Source: Mesorhizobium jarvisii
GTDB lineage: Bacteria > Pseudomonadota > Alphaproteobacteria > Rhizobiales > Rhizobiaceae
DNA: 64,000 nucleotides
Direction of reading: 5' to 3'
Assembly: GCF_003601985.1 (NCBI RefSeq)
Contig: NZ_QZXA01000007.1
Location: 310,001 to 374,000, forward strand
The translations under genes were made by a program, and so were the position numbers. Numbering within the stretch: the stretch's first letter is position 1; the number at the start of each line of letters is the position of its first letter. This document shows positions 25,789 to 34,087 of the stretch, one piece after another. Under the pieces are notes generated by a model, which saw only the letters and a list, made by a program, of their open reading frames with translations, was not told the origin of the DNA and did not search any database.

Positions 25789-26192
25789 GGAAATGCCTCC
25801 CTTGCTGGCTCACGTGCTGGCACTTCGGCACCGGCCAAACCGGCCTCGATCACGATGTGCTGGCAGACATTGTCGATATCGCGAATGACGTCGTCGTTCC
25901 AAAAACGCAGGATGGTCCAGCCGCTGGCCTTCAGATAGACGCTTCGCGCCTCGTCGTACTGGAGATGTTCCGCGTCAGCATGCTGGCTGCCATCGACCTC
26001 GACAATGAGGCGATGAGCCGAACACGCAAAGTCCACGATATAGGGCCCAATCGGCACTTGCCGCCGAAAGCTCATCTCCATCAGCCGGTGAGCACGTAAC
26101 TCGTTCCAGAGTTTCAACTCTGCATCGGTCATGACGCGATGCATGGATTTGGCGTTTCTTCGCTGACGGGATGGAACGAGGTCGTGCCCCAT
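25785..26192 (-). CDS. DUF559 (Vsr-like endonuclease fold) protein
   Basis: A 135-aa PD-(D/E)XK-fold protein. The DUF559 pattern is clear: MTDAELKLWNELRAHRL, FRRQVPIGPYIVDFAC, LIVEVDGSQH, and YLKASGWTILRFWNDDV. The family resembles the Vsr mismatch nicking enzyme but is very widespread and uncharacterised. I chose ATG 26192 because AAGGAG lies seven bases upstream. It opens the six-gene operon whose other members are metabolic. Confidence 0.85.
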   Translation of the reverse strand: MGHDLVPSRQRRNAKSMHRVMTDAELKLWNELRAHRLMEMSFRRQVPIGPYIVDFACSAHRLIVEVDGSQHADAEHLQYDEARSVYLKASGWTILRFWNDDVIRDIDNVCQHIVIEAGLAGAEVPAREPAREAFP

Positions 26193-26237
26193 CAAACACT
26201 CCTTCGCCGGCAACTAGCGAAATCGGCCACGAGGGCT

Positions 26238-26422
26238 GATCTCCCCCCTTGCGGGGGAGATGCCCGGCAGGGCAGAGGGGGGTGCTGTCCCGCCGGCCTG
26301 TCAGCTTGCGACCGCTGCCTTCTCAAGAAGTGATTGGAATAAGGGGGGACAAACGGAAACGTTGGCGTTCCTTCACACCCCCCTCTGTCCTGCCGGACAT
26401 CTCCCCCGCAAGGGGGGAGATC
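26238..26422. repeat. near-perfect 45-bp inverted repeat element
   Basis: Left arm 26238-26282 and right arm 26378-26422 are reverse complements at 43 of 45 positions, separated by 95 bp. Each arm contains its own small hairpin (CTCCCCC-TTGC-GGGGGAG). The whole element is ~185 bp with no coding capacity and sits between the DUF559 operon and cysS. It has the look of the dispersed intergenic palindromic elements of Mesorhizobium. Confidence 0.85.
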
Positions 26423-26472
26423 GGCTGTCACCGGCGCCTCCGCCAAACTTGCAAAGGTGCTTGGCGCTACCC

Positions 26473-27906
26473 TCACCGCTTGACCTCCCAAGTCGTCACA
26501 CGTTCGCCGGTGGCCGGATCCTTGCCGTCCTTCAACTGTACACCCTGCGCCAAAAGCTCGTCGCGGATGCGGTCGGCTTCGGCCCAGTTCTTGGCGGCGA
26601 TGAGAGCGAGGCGATTGGCGATTGCCTTGGCAATCTTGTCCTCGTCGACCTTTGCCGAGGCGACATCGAAGCCGAGGAACAGCAGTGACGCCTTCAGAGC
26701 GGCGGCGGCTTCGTTGCCTTCCGCGGCCTCGCCGGCCAACTGCGTCAGCACCTGGAAGGCGGTATAGGTGGCGAGATCGTCCGACAAGGCACTGATGACC
26801 TCCACCGGCAACTGCCCTGCCGCAGGCGCCAGATCCGCGGCGCGTTTCCATTTGCGCAGCGTGTTCTCCGCCTCCTCCAGCTTGCGCACGGAAAAGTCGA
26901 TCGGCTCGCGGTAGTGCGTCATCAGCATCGCCAGCCGCAGCACCTCGCCCGGCCAGTTGCGGCCGCCGAAGGTCTTCGTCTCCAGCAGTTCGTGGATCGA
27001 GTAGAAATTGCCGAGGCTCTTCGACATCTTCTGCCCCTCGACCTGCAGGAAGCCGTTGTGCATCCAGACATTGGCCATGACTGACGTGCCGTGGGCGCAG
27101 CGCGACTGGGCGATCTCGTTCTCATGATGCGGGAAGATGAGATCGAGGCCGCCGCCATGGATGTCGAACACCTCGCCGAGATAAGCCGCCGACATCGCCG
27201 AGCATTCGATGTGCCAGCCGGGCCGACCCCTGCCCCATGGGCTCTGCCAGCCCGGCTCTTCCGGTGAGGACAGCTTCCACAGCACGAAATCGCCGGGGTT
27301 CTTCTTGTGGGCATCGACGGCGACGCGGGCGCCGGCCTGCTGCTCGTCGAGATTGCGCTTCGACAATTGGCCGTAGTCCGGCATCGACGCCGTGTCGAAC
27401 AGAACTTCACCTGCCGCGACATAGGCATGGCCCCGTTTGATCAGGCTTTGAATCAAGGTGATCATGTCGGCCTTGCCATCGGCGCGGGGCTCGACGAATT
27501 CGGTGGCGCGCGGTTCAACCGTTGGCTCCAGGCAGCCAAGCGTGGCGACATCCCTGTGGAACTGGTCGGCGGTCTTTTCGGTCACCCGCCGGATGGCTTC
27601 GTTGAGCGACAGCTTTCCGGCCGATATCTCGCTGCCGAAATCGCGCAGTGCACGCGCGTTGATCTTGTCGTCGACGTCGGTGATGTTGCGCACATAGGTG
27701 ACATGCGCCTGCCCATAGAGATGGCGCAGCAGGCGAAACAGCACGTCGAAGACGATAACCGGCCTGGCATTGCCGATATGGGCGAAGTCGTAGACGGTCG
27801 GGCCGCAGACATACATGCGCACATTAAGCGCATCGATCGGAACGAAATTCTCCTTCGTTCGCGTCAGCGTGTTGTAGAGGCGCAGGCCCTGCGATGCGTC
27901 GGACAT
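26473..27906 (-). CDS. cysS: cysteinyl-tRNA synthetase
   Basis: A 477-aa class I synthetase that charges tRNA-Cys. The HIGH-type motif HIGN is at 43-46 after zinc ligand C34 (VCGPTVYDFAHIGN), further zinc ligands lie in WHIECSAM and the HHENE segment, and the KMSKS loop is at 293-297. The C-terminal anticodon-binding region is complete (…NWAEADRIRDELLAQGV). It is a single essential gene, transcribed away from the small gene at 28324. Confidence 0.96.
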   Translation of the reverse strand: MSDASQGLRLYNTLTRTKENFVPIDALNVRMYVCGPTVYDFAHIGNARPVIVFDVLFRLLRHLYGQAHVTYVRNITDVDDKINARALRDFGSEISAGKLSLNEAIRRVTEKTADQFHRDVATLGCLEPTVEPRATEFVEPRADGKADMITLIQSLIKRGHAYVAAGEVLFDTASMPDYGQLSKRNLDEQQAGARVAVDAHKKNPGDFVLWKLSSPEEPGWQSPWGRGRPGWHIECSAMSAAYLGEVFDIHGGGLDLIFPHHENEIAQSRCAHGTSVMANVWMHNGFLQVEGQKMSKSLGNFYSIHELLETKTFGGRNWPGEVLRLAMLMTHYREPIDFSVRKLEEAENTLRKWKRAADLAPAAGQLPVEVISALSDDLATYTAFQVLTQLAGEAAEGNEAAAALKASLLFLGFDVASAKVDEDKIAKAIANRLALIAAKNWAEADRIRDELLAQGVQLKDGKDPATGERVTTWEVKR

Positions 27907-28323
27907 TCCATGCCTTCCCGGTTCAGAACTTTTTATCTGGATGGAGCCAGTCCCGCGCCGAGGCGCAAATCAGACTCCAGCCTGCTGGCCGGGGCGTTTG
28001 TCCAATCTGGGGAAAGATGAGGCGAAAACGTCCGGACCAGCGCGAGGCTAGCCAATAATGCAAATGCCACAAATGGCGAAAGACGTTTTCATGGGCGGCT
28101 TTATCGCCTTGGTCAGTGTTGCCGTCAAGCCGCTGCTTCCAAGAAAAACGCCGTAAAGATTGGCAAACGCGTCGCACGATCACGCGGAATCAGGCAGTGA
28201 AACATTTTATTAAACATGTCGGCACAGTCATGAAACATTCGCCGGCTAGATCACCAAACGTCACGATTTGGTCGGATTCAACGGTCAAACGCGAACACGA
28301 AAACGTTACCTGGGAAGAGAAAC
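27907..28323. other. intergenic region upstream of cysS and the 51-aa gene
   Basis: 417 bp without a convincing gene; it holds the divergent promoters of cysS (-) and the small gene (+). The part near 28195-28310 is AT-richer than its surroundings and carries two copies of TGAAACATT (28198-28206 and 28231-28239). A T-box or other cysS leader structure was looked for and not seen. Confidence 0.5.
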
Positions 28324-28479
28324 ATGCCTCGAAGCAAGCAGGAAGCCAACCGCGCCAAGCAACCGGCGCTGGCCAGCCACTATCGCGCCATCGGCCCGGC
28401 CGCGATCGTCGCCGCCCTTCTTCATACCGCGAAGAAAAAGAAGCCGGCGCCGAAGATCGTATCACCCCGCGCTGCCTGA
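28324..28479 (+). CDS. small basic protein, 51 aa, unknown function
   Basis: ATG at 28324 follows a good ribosome site (GGAAGAGAAAC). The product begins MPRSKQEANRAKQPALASHY, has a short hydrophobic segment (AIGPAAIVAALL) and ends in a lysine-rich tail (KKKKPAPK). I do not recognise a family. It has natural wobble-position GC bias and fits the gap between cysS and the SRAP gene better than the two longer overlapping frames. The hydrophobic-then-basic layout could suit membrane or nucleic-acid association; this is inference. Confidence 0.6.
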   Translation: MPRSKQEANRAKQPALASHYRAIGPAAIVAALLHTAKKKKPAPKIVSPRAA

Positions 28480-28550
28480 AGCAGTGTGCGGCCGGCGCCA
28501 AAGGCGCCGGGCATGAGGCGCTCACATACGCCTCGAAATAGCGGTATCCC

Positions 28551-29312
28551 TTAGAACAATGTCATCTGACTGTCGTCCGCGCCAGGCTTCTGGCGCCTGG
28601 TCTTCTCGGGCTCCGGCCCGACCTCGCCCCTCTGCTGAATCTCCGGGCCGGTGTTGGCGACCTTGTTGACGAGGTCGGAGACAGGGATAGCCTCGAAGAA
28701 ATCGGGCTGCGCCGGCCGCAGCAGGTCGGCAACATCGCGCGGCTCCAACGTGCGGCAATCCAGCCAGCGGGCGAAATCCCCGGGATCGATCACCACCGGC
28801 ATCCGGTCGTGGATATGAGCGATGTCGGCATTGGCATTGACCGTCAGGATGGCGCCGGTGTCCATTTCCGAGCCCCCAGGCTCGGCATAGGTCTCGATCA
28901 GGCCGGCAAAGGCGACCAGGCCGCCATGCCTGGGCCGAATCCAGTAGGGTTGCCCCTTCTTGCCCCCGCTCTGCCGCCATTCGTAGAAGCCAGACGCCGG
29001 CACCAGCGCGCGGCGATGACGCATGGCGGCCTTGAACGAGGCCTTTTCGATTGCGCCTTCCGAGCGCGCGTTGAACAGCAGCGGAAACTCCCTTGTGTCC
29101 TTGACCCAGGTGGGAATGAGGCCCCAGCGCACCAGCATCGGTTGCCGATCCGGCAAATTGGAGCCCGGTGCACGCGGCGCGCCGGCGGTCGCCATCAGCA
29201 CGGGTTGCGTCGGCGCGATGTTGTAGCGCGCCGGGAAATCCTCCAGCTCGGCCAGGCCGAGAAAGGCGGCGGTCTGATTCGGTGTGGCGGCCAAGGCAAA
29301 ACGTCCGCACAT
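28551..29312 (-). CDS. SOS response-associated peptidase (SRAP/HMCES/YedK)
   Basis: A 253-aa protein that covalently captures abasic sites in single-stranded DNA. After Met removal the catalytic Cys2 (MCGRFAL) is N-terminal. Other conserved parts are the ARYNIAPTQPV loop, RRALVPASGFYEW with the active-site Glu, and the His in HDRMPVVI. Starting at ATG 29312 is required to expose Cys2, though the frame stays open much further upstream. No SOS box was located. It is a single gene. Confidence 0.93.
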   Translation of the reverse strand: MCGRFALAATPNQTAAFLGLAELEDFPARYNIAPTQPVLMATAGAPRAPGSNLPDRQPMLVRWGLIPTWVKDTREFPLLFNARSEGAIEKASFKAAMRHRRALVPASGFYEWRQSGGKKGQPYWIRPRHGGLVAFAGLIETYAEPGGSEMDTGAILTVNANADIAHIHDRMPVVIDPGDFARWLDCRTLEPRDVADLLRPAQPDFFEAIPVSDLVNKVANTGPEIQQRGEVGPEPEKTRRQKPGADDSQMTLF

Positions 29313-29438
29313 GATCGATTGCTCCTGCCTTCGAATGGTTCCAGAAAGTGGCGATGGAACAGCTGCACTGCAACCGCTAAAGCTGTCCGGCGCTGACCCG
29401 TCCACAGCGGGCTGCGGCGGTCGAACGGTTGGGAAGCC

Positions 29439-29864
29439 ATGAGCGATACACGAAAGATACTGCCGGCGGTCTCGGTAGCCGTGGTGCGTGGCGACACCGT
29501 GCTCTTGGTCAAGCGGGCGCGGCAACCTTCGCAGGGTCTCTATGCCTTTCCCGGCGGCAAGGCCGAGGCCGGCGAGACGCTGGAGGATGCCGCCAAGCGC
29601 GAGTTGCACGAAGAGACCGGTTTGCGTGCCACCGGTTTTCGCCCGCTTCGGGTAATTCATATCGACGGCAGGGACGATTCTCACCCGGTCGATTACCGCC
29701 TCACGGTCTTCGGCGCCGCCTATGCCGGCGGCGAGGCCGTGGCGAGCGACGATGCCGAGACAGCAGCCTTCTACACACTCCGCGAGATGGCGGCGCTGCC
29801 GCTTGCCGGCTCGGTGTTCGCGGTGGCGGAAGATCTGCTTGGCCGACTTGCTGGTTCCCCCTGA
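29439..29864 (+). CDS. Nudix hydrolase
   Basis: A 141-aa enzyme with a complete Nudix box (GGKAEAGETLEDAAKRELHE then ETGL), hydrolysing a nucleoside diphosphate linked to another group. The N-terminus (LPAVSVAVVRGDTVLLVKRA) fits the ADP-ribose/MutT-like subgroup. It starts 126 bp from the divergent SRAP gene, so the two genome-maintenance genes share a promoter region. Substrate unknown. Confidence 0.9.
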   Translation: MSDTRKILPAVSVAVVRGDTVLLVKRARQPSQGLYAFPGGKAEAGETLEDAAKRELHEETGLRATGFRPLRVIHIDGRDDSHPVDYRLTVFGAAYAGGEAVASDDAETAAFYTLREMAALPLAGSVFAVAEDLLGRLAGSP

Positions 29865-29936
29865 AAGCCGCTGAATTCCCCAACCGCCGGGCCGGAAACG
29901 CCTTGCAGGCGACAAATTGTTTGGTCACATAGACTT

Positions 29937-30314
29937 ATGAGCCGTGCTCGTTTTCTTGTCGCTTTATGCCTTGCCGTCAGTACGGCCGTGGCCGTGCGGC
30001 CGGCGTTCAGCGTCGAGTCGCCGTTCGAGCCGGGGCTGATGCGGTTGGCGGAGGTGCTGGGGTCGCTGCATTTCCTGCGCAATCTGTGCGGCGAGAAGGG
30101 CGACCAGTGGCGTGGCGAAATGGAAAAACTGCTCGAATCGGAAAATCCGGATCCGGAGCGTCGCGCCCGCTTCATCGCCAGCTTCAATCGCGGCTATCGT
30201 TCCTTCGGCGGCACCTATACGCAGTGCACCGCTTCAGCCACGGAAGCCATTAGCCGTTACATGAAGGAAGGCGAGACGCTGTCGCGCGATATCGCCTCGC
30301 GCTATGGCAATTAG
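29937..30314 (+). CDS. TIGR02301 family protein
   Basis: A 125-aa periplasmic protein with a signal peptide (residues ~1-24, ending PAFSVES). The mature part matches the TIGR02301 family of Hyphomicrobiales: LAEVLGSLHFLRNLCG, then FIASFNRGYRSFGGTYTQCT, with two conserved cysteines likely disulfide-bonded. Function is unknown. It follows the Nudix gene by 72 bp. Confidence 0.85.
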   Translation: MSRARFLVALCLAVSTAVAVRPAFSVESPFEPGLMRLAEVLGSLHFLRNLCGEKGDQWRGEMEKLLESENPDPERRARFIASFNRGYRSFGGTYTQCTASATEAISRYMKEGETLSRDIASRYGN

Positions 30315-30664
30315 GCGTCCATCAACAGATATCCGAGCCGTCGCCGGTCCTATCAGACAAATCTGGCTTGTAGCGGTCTGTGTCTTGGTGCAATCCTGAT
30401 GTTGTACTTCTGCAACAGCGTTAATCAAACGTTACCGCAAGAATGCGAAATTAACTCAAACTGAAGGTTTTCACCCCGCAGGCAGGCCTAATCGGCTAAG
30501 TTTGATCCGGGTTGAAACGCAGCTTCGCCAAACACAGCCGTCTGCTGTAAAGACGATCAAAAAAATGTCGTATTTACAGATACTTACTTAGGGCTGCGTG
30601 TAAACGGAACAGATCAAGCCTGATCCGCACTGATGGATCGCAGCTTGAAAGGGTGGACATCGCT
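30315..30664. other. intergenic region upstream of the 85-aa gene
   Basis: About 350 bp with no supportable gene. It is AT-richer than its neighbours, with stretches such as ATCAAAAAAATGTCGTATTT near 30560. It must contain the promoter of the gene at 30665; I looked for an EcfG-type GGAAC/CGTT pair and did not find both halves. Confidence 0.4.
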
Positions 30665-30922
30665 ATGGAACATGGTGTCAACGACATCGATGCGCTGGTC
30701 AGGGAAGAAAAACGCCTGACGGCGGTGGAAAGCCACAGCGAAGCCTGGGCCGAGGGCCTTTCGGCCGGCATCGAGCCCGAGATCATTGCCGAGGCGGCGC
30801 TTGAGACCGCGTTCGGTGAAATGCTGCGCGCCAACGGCGAGACATCGGCCCTTGCCCTGCTCGACCGCATGCGTGAAAAGGTGATTGCTGGCGCCTTCGA
30901 ACCCGAGCGGCTGCGGCACTGA
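30665..30922 (+). CDS. hypothetical protein, 85 aa
   Basis: A short, acidic, helix-rich protein (VNDIDALVREEKRLTAVESH, EIIAEAALETAFGEMLRANG). No signal peptide and no membrane segment, so cytoplasmic. I chose ATG 30665 because AAAGGGTGG lies a suitable distance upstream; a GTG at 30653 is in frame but its Shine-Dalgarno would overlap it. I do not recognise a characterised family. It lies 71 bp before a secreted protein gene and may share its transcript. Confidence 0.65.
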   Translation: MEHGVNDIDALVREEKRLTAVESHSEAWAEGLSAGIEPEIIAEAALETAFGEMLRANGETSALALLDRMREKVIAGAFEPERLRH

Positions 30923-30993
30923 ACCGACATCCGGTTCTTTGACGATCGAGTGCCGTTTGGGCATCATGCCCGGGAGCCAAGGAGATACGGGCA

Positions 30994-31785
30994 GTGAATT
31001 TTCCGATGTCAGGCAGGCCGAAGGGCTTGGTCCTCTACATCCGTCTCGCCGCTTGCTGTGCCGCGATTGCCTTTGTGACGTGCCTGGCAAGCAGCCCGGC
31101 CTATGCGCTGAGCGAGATCCAACGCGAAGACCTTCCCTCACCTGTCACCCCGTCAGCGGATGATGACGTCTCGTCGCCCGGCGGCGCGATTCCCATGCCC
31201 GACCCGGTGGGAACGCCGCCTTCGACCGGCCAGCAGCCTGCCGCTCCGGACGCGGCAGAGCCCGACAGTCCAGCGGATGGCGGCAGCAACAGGCCGCGTG
31301 TCGATCCCGAGGCGCCCTTGCCTGAAGTCGTCTACGACCTTGGCAAGCTGCCCGAGCCCGTGCGGCGCATGCATGATCTGATCATCGAGGCCTGCAAGAG
31401 CGGCGACATCGAAAAGCTCCGGCCCCTGATCGGCAAGGGCGACAGCATGACCCAGCTGTCACTGGCCGACATCGACGGCGACGCCATTGCCTTCCTCAAA
31501 GGGCTGTCCGGCGACCCTGACGGCCAGGAGATCCTGGCCATACTGGAGGAAGTGCTCAGCGCCGGCTATGTCCATGTCGACGCCGGAACAGCGCAGGAAC
31601 TCTATGTCTGGCCGTATTTCTTCGCGCTGCCGCTGGACAAGCTCGACGCCAAGCAGCGGGTCGAGCTGTTCAAGATCGTCACCGCCGGCGATTTCGACGA
31701 CATGAAGCAGTTCGGCGCTTATATCTTCTATCGCGTCGGCATCACGCCTGCCGGGCAATGGACATTTTTCGTCGCCGGGGACTGA
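30994..31785 (+). CDS. secreted hypothetical protein with Pro/Asp-rich linker
   Basis: A 263-aa exported protein starting at a GTG preceded by AAGGAG. A signal peptide (~1-36, ending SSPAYA) is followed by a disordered Pro/Asp/Ser-rich linker (~40-105) and a folded C-terminal domain of about 150 residues (PEVVYDLGKLPEPVRRMHD to QWTFFVAGD). The C-terminal domain is aromatic-rich near YVWPYFFALPLDKLDAKQ. I recognise no characterised family; it has the look of a conserved rhizobial periplasmic protein. Confidence 0.75.
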   Translation: MNFPMSGRPKGLVLYIRLAACCAAIAFVTCLASSPAYALSEIQREDLPSPVTPSADDDVSSPGGAIPMPDPVGTPPSTGQQPAAPDAAEPDSPADGGSNRPRVDPEAPLPEVVYDLGKLPEPVRRMHDLIIEACKSGDIEKLRPLIGKGDSMTQLSLADIDGDAIAFLKGLSGDPDGQEILAILEEVLSAGYVHVDAGTAQELYVWPYFFALPLDKLDAKQRVELFKIVTAGDFDDMKQFGAYIFYRVGITPAGQWTFFVAGD

Positions 31786-31819
31786 GCGGCTTGCTCCTGC
31801 TTGTAGGGGATAGGGAAGC

Positions 31820-33151
31820 TCAGACGACAAGGGCCTCGGAAAACTCCACCGCCCTGCCCTGGCCCGGTGTGACGATTTCGCCTTCCCACATAACGCGGCG
31901 GCCGCGAATGACGGTGCCGACCGGCCAGCCGGTGACTTCCTTGCCGTCATAGGGCGTCCAGCCCGCCTTGGAGCCGGCCTGCGCATTGGTGATGGTCTCG
32001 CGCCGCTTCATATCGACAACCGTGAAGTCGGCGTCGTAGCCGGCGGCGATGCGGCCTTTTCTGGCCATGCCGAAAATGCGCTGCGGGCCGTGGCTGGACA
32101 GGTCGACGAACCGCTGCAAGGTCAGCCGGCCCGCGTTGACGTGGTCGAGCATGATCGGCACCAGCGTCTGCACGCCGGTCATGCCCGAGGGCGAGGCTGG
32201 ATAGGGTTTTGCCTTTTCGGCCAGCGTGTGCGGTGCGTGGTCGGAGCCGAGCACGTCGACGATGCCTTGCGCGATGCCGTGCCAGACGCCATCGCGGTGG
32301 CGGGAGTCACGCACGGGTGGGTTCATCTGGATCAGTGTGCCGAGCCTGAGATAGTCGTCGGCGCTGAGCGTCAGATGATGCGGCGTCGCCTCGCAGGTCG
32401 CGACGTCCTTGTGCTGTTCGAGGAACAAGATCTCTTCGGCGGTAGAGATGTGCAGGACATGGATGCAGGCGCGAACGTCGCGCGCGATGCGCACCAGCCG
32501 TTCGGTGCAACGCAAGGCGGCGGTCTCGTCGCGCCAGACCGGATGCGATGACGGGTCGCCCTCGATGCGTTCGCCAAGGCGCTCGCGCAGCCGGAACTCG
32601 TCCTCCGAATGAAAGGCGGCACGGCGGCGAGTGTTCCGCAGGATCGAGGCGACGCCTTCGTCGTCCTCGACCAGCAGGTCGCCGGTGGACGAACCCATGA
32701 AAACCTTTATTCCCGCGGCGCCCGGCAGCCGCTCGAGCTCGCCGACATCCCTGGCGTTGTCGCGGGTACCGCCGACCCAGAACGCGAAATCGCAATGCAT
32801 ACGGTGGCTGCCTCGCCGAACCTTGTCGGCCAGCGTTGCCTCGCTGGTGGTCAACGGGTTGGTGTTGGGCATCTCGAACACGGCGGTGACGCCGCCAAGC
32901 ACCGCCGCCCGCGAGCCGGTTTCCAGATCTTCCTTGTGCTCCAGTCCCGGCTCGCGAAAATGCACCTGACTGTCGATGACGCCCGGCAGGATGTGCAGGC
33001 CGCGACAGTCGATCGTCTCGCCGGCCGAGGCCTGGCGGAGATCGCCTATTGCGGCGATGCGTCCGTTCTTCACGCCAACGTCACGTGCCCCCTCGCCATC
33101 ATGGTTGACCACTGTGCCGCCTGTCAGGATGAGGTCGTAGGTCATGGCCAT
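31820..33151 (-). CDS. pyrC: dihydroorotase
   Basis: A 443-aa amidohydrolase closing carbamoyl aspartate to dihydroorotate in pyrimidine synthesis. The binuclear zinc site is visible: VHFREPGLEHKED, then histidines in TPHHLTL and HVLHIST, and the Asp in LGSDHAPHT. It is the long form related to the multifunctional-complex type, not the short E. coli PyrC. The start is the first Met of MAMTYDLIL, preceded by AAGAGAG. It converges with the secreted hypothetical gene and shares its upstream region with ygfZ. Confidence 0.9.
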   Translation of the reverse strand: MAMTYDLILTGGTVVNHDGEGARDVGVKNGRIAAIGDLRQASAGETIDCRGLHILPGVIDSQVHFREPGLEHKEDLETGSRAAVLGGVTAVFEMPNTNPLTTSEATLADKVRRGSHRMHCDFAFWVGGTRDNARDVGELERLPGAAGIKVFMGSSTGDLLVEDDEGVASILRNTRRRAAFHSEDEFRLRERLGERIEGDPSSHPVWRDETAALRCTERLVRIARDVRACIHVLHISTAEEILFLEQHKDVATCEATPHHLTLSADDYLRLGTLIQMNPPVRDSRHRDGVWHGIAQGIVDVLGSDHAPHTLAEKAKPYPASPSGMTGVQTLVPIMLDHVNAGRLTLQRFVDLSSHGPQRIFGMARKGRIAAGYDADFTVVDMKRRETITNAQAGSKAGWTPYDGKEVTGWPVGTVIRGRRVMWEGEIVTPGQGRAVEFSEALVV

Positions 33152-33226
33152 GCTCTCTTGCGGGGGGAGTGTCAGCGGCTTACGTAATGGCCAACCGTTT
33201 TGCAAGATCAGGCTTTTATCCTCCCC

Positions 33227-34087
33227 ATGCCCTTTGCCCTGCTGAAAGACCGCGCGCTCATCTCCGTCTCCGGCCAGGATGCCGAGCACTTTCTGCAAAA
33301 CATCCTGACCACCGATCTCGATACGCTCGGCGCCGGCGAAGCAAAGCCGGGCGCGCTGTTGACGCCGCAAGGCAAGATCCTGTTCGACTTCCTGATCTCG
33401 CGTGCCGGCGAAAACGCCTTCCGGCTGGAATGCCGAGCCGACATTGCAGATGATTTCGTGCGCCGGCTCATACTCTACAAGCTTCGCGCCAAGGTCGAGA
33501 TTGCCAAGTCGGAACAGTCGCTTGTCGCTGTTGCGTGGGGAAAAGAGTCAATCGCCTCAGAAAATGATTCAACCGCGTTTGCCGACAGGCGCTTTGCCAG
33601 GGAAAGCGTCACACGCACCTATGCCGGCATTGCGGATGCCGGCGAAATCGCCGCATGGAAGGCCTTCCGCATCGCCCACGGCATCGCGGAGAGCGGTGCC
33701 GACTATGCGTTGGGCGACGCCTTCCCGCATGACGTGCTTCTCGACGAGACCGGCGGCGTCGGCTTCAGGAAGGGCTGCTATGTCGGCCAGGAAGTGGTCT
33801 CGCGCATGCAGCATCGCGGCACCGCCAGGCGACGTGTGCTGATCGTGCAGGCTGGGCTTGCCCTGCCCGCCTCCGGCACCGAACTCACCGTCGAGGGCCG
33901 GCCGGTCGGCACGCTCGGCTCGACCGCCGGCGACATCGGGCTTGCCATTGCCCGCATCGACAGGGTCAAGGCGGCGCTGGACGCTGGCCAGCCGATCCTG
34001 GCCGGCGATGTTCCGGTGAGGCTCGCCATTCCCGCCTGGGCCAAATTCAGTTTTCCGCAGGAAACCGTCAGCGCGGAGGAAGCCTGA
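33227..34087 (+). CDS. ygfZ: YgfZ/GcvT-type folate-binding protein
   Basis: A 286-aa protein of the YgfZ/IBA57 family, which uses tetrahydrofolate in maturation of certain Fe-S proteins. The diagnostic KGCYVGQEVVSRMQHRG is present near residue 183. I chose ATG 33227 (MPFALLKDRA), which gives the usual N-terminus; no strong ribosome site precedes it, and a TTG nine codons upstream is also open. Its TGA overlaps the ATG of the HD gene by one base (TGATG), suggesting coupled translation. Confidence 0.88.
   Translation: MPFALLKDRALISVSGQDAEHFLQNILTTDLDTLGAGEAKPGALLTPQGKILFDFLISRAGENAFRLECRADIADDFVRRLILYKLRAKVEIAKSEQSLVAVAWGKESIASENDSTAFADRRFARESVTRTYAGIADAGEIAAWKAFRIAHGIAESGADYALGDAFPHDVLLDETGGVGFRKGCYVGQEVVSRMQHRGTARRRVLIVQAGLALPASGTELTVEGRPVGTLGSTAGDIGLAIARIDRVKAALDAGQPILAGDVPVRLAIPAWAKFSFPQETVSAEEA

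Noticed and set aside
27907..28323. T-box or other riboswitch ahead of cysS
   Set aside because: No conserved T-box element or matching stem is visible on the minus strand, and T-box control is not typical of this group.
28116..28541. 141-aa frame overlapping the 51-aa gene
   Set aside because: It has no ribosome site, and codon bias favours the shorter frame at 28324.
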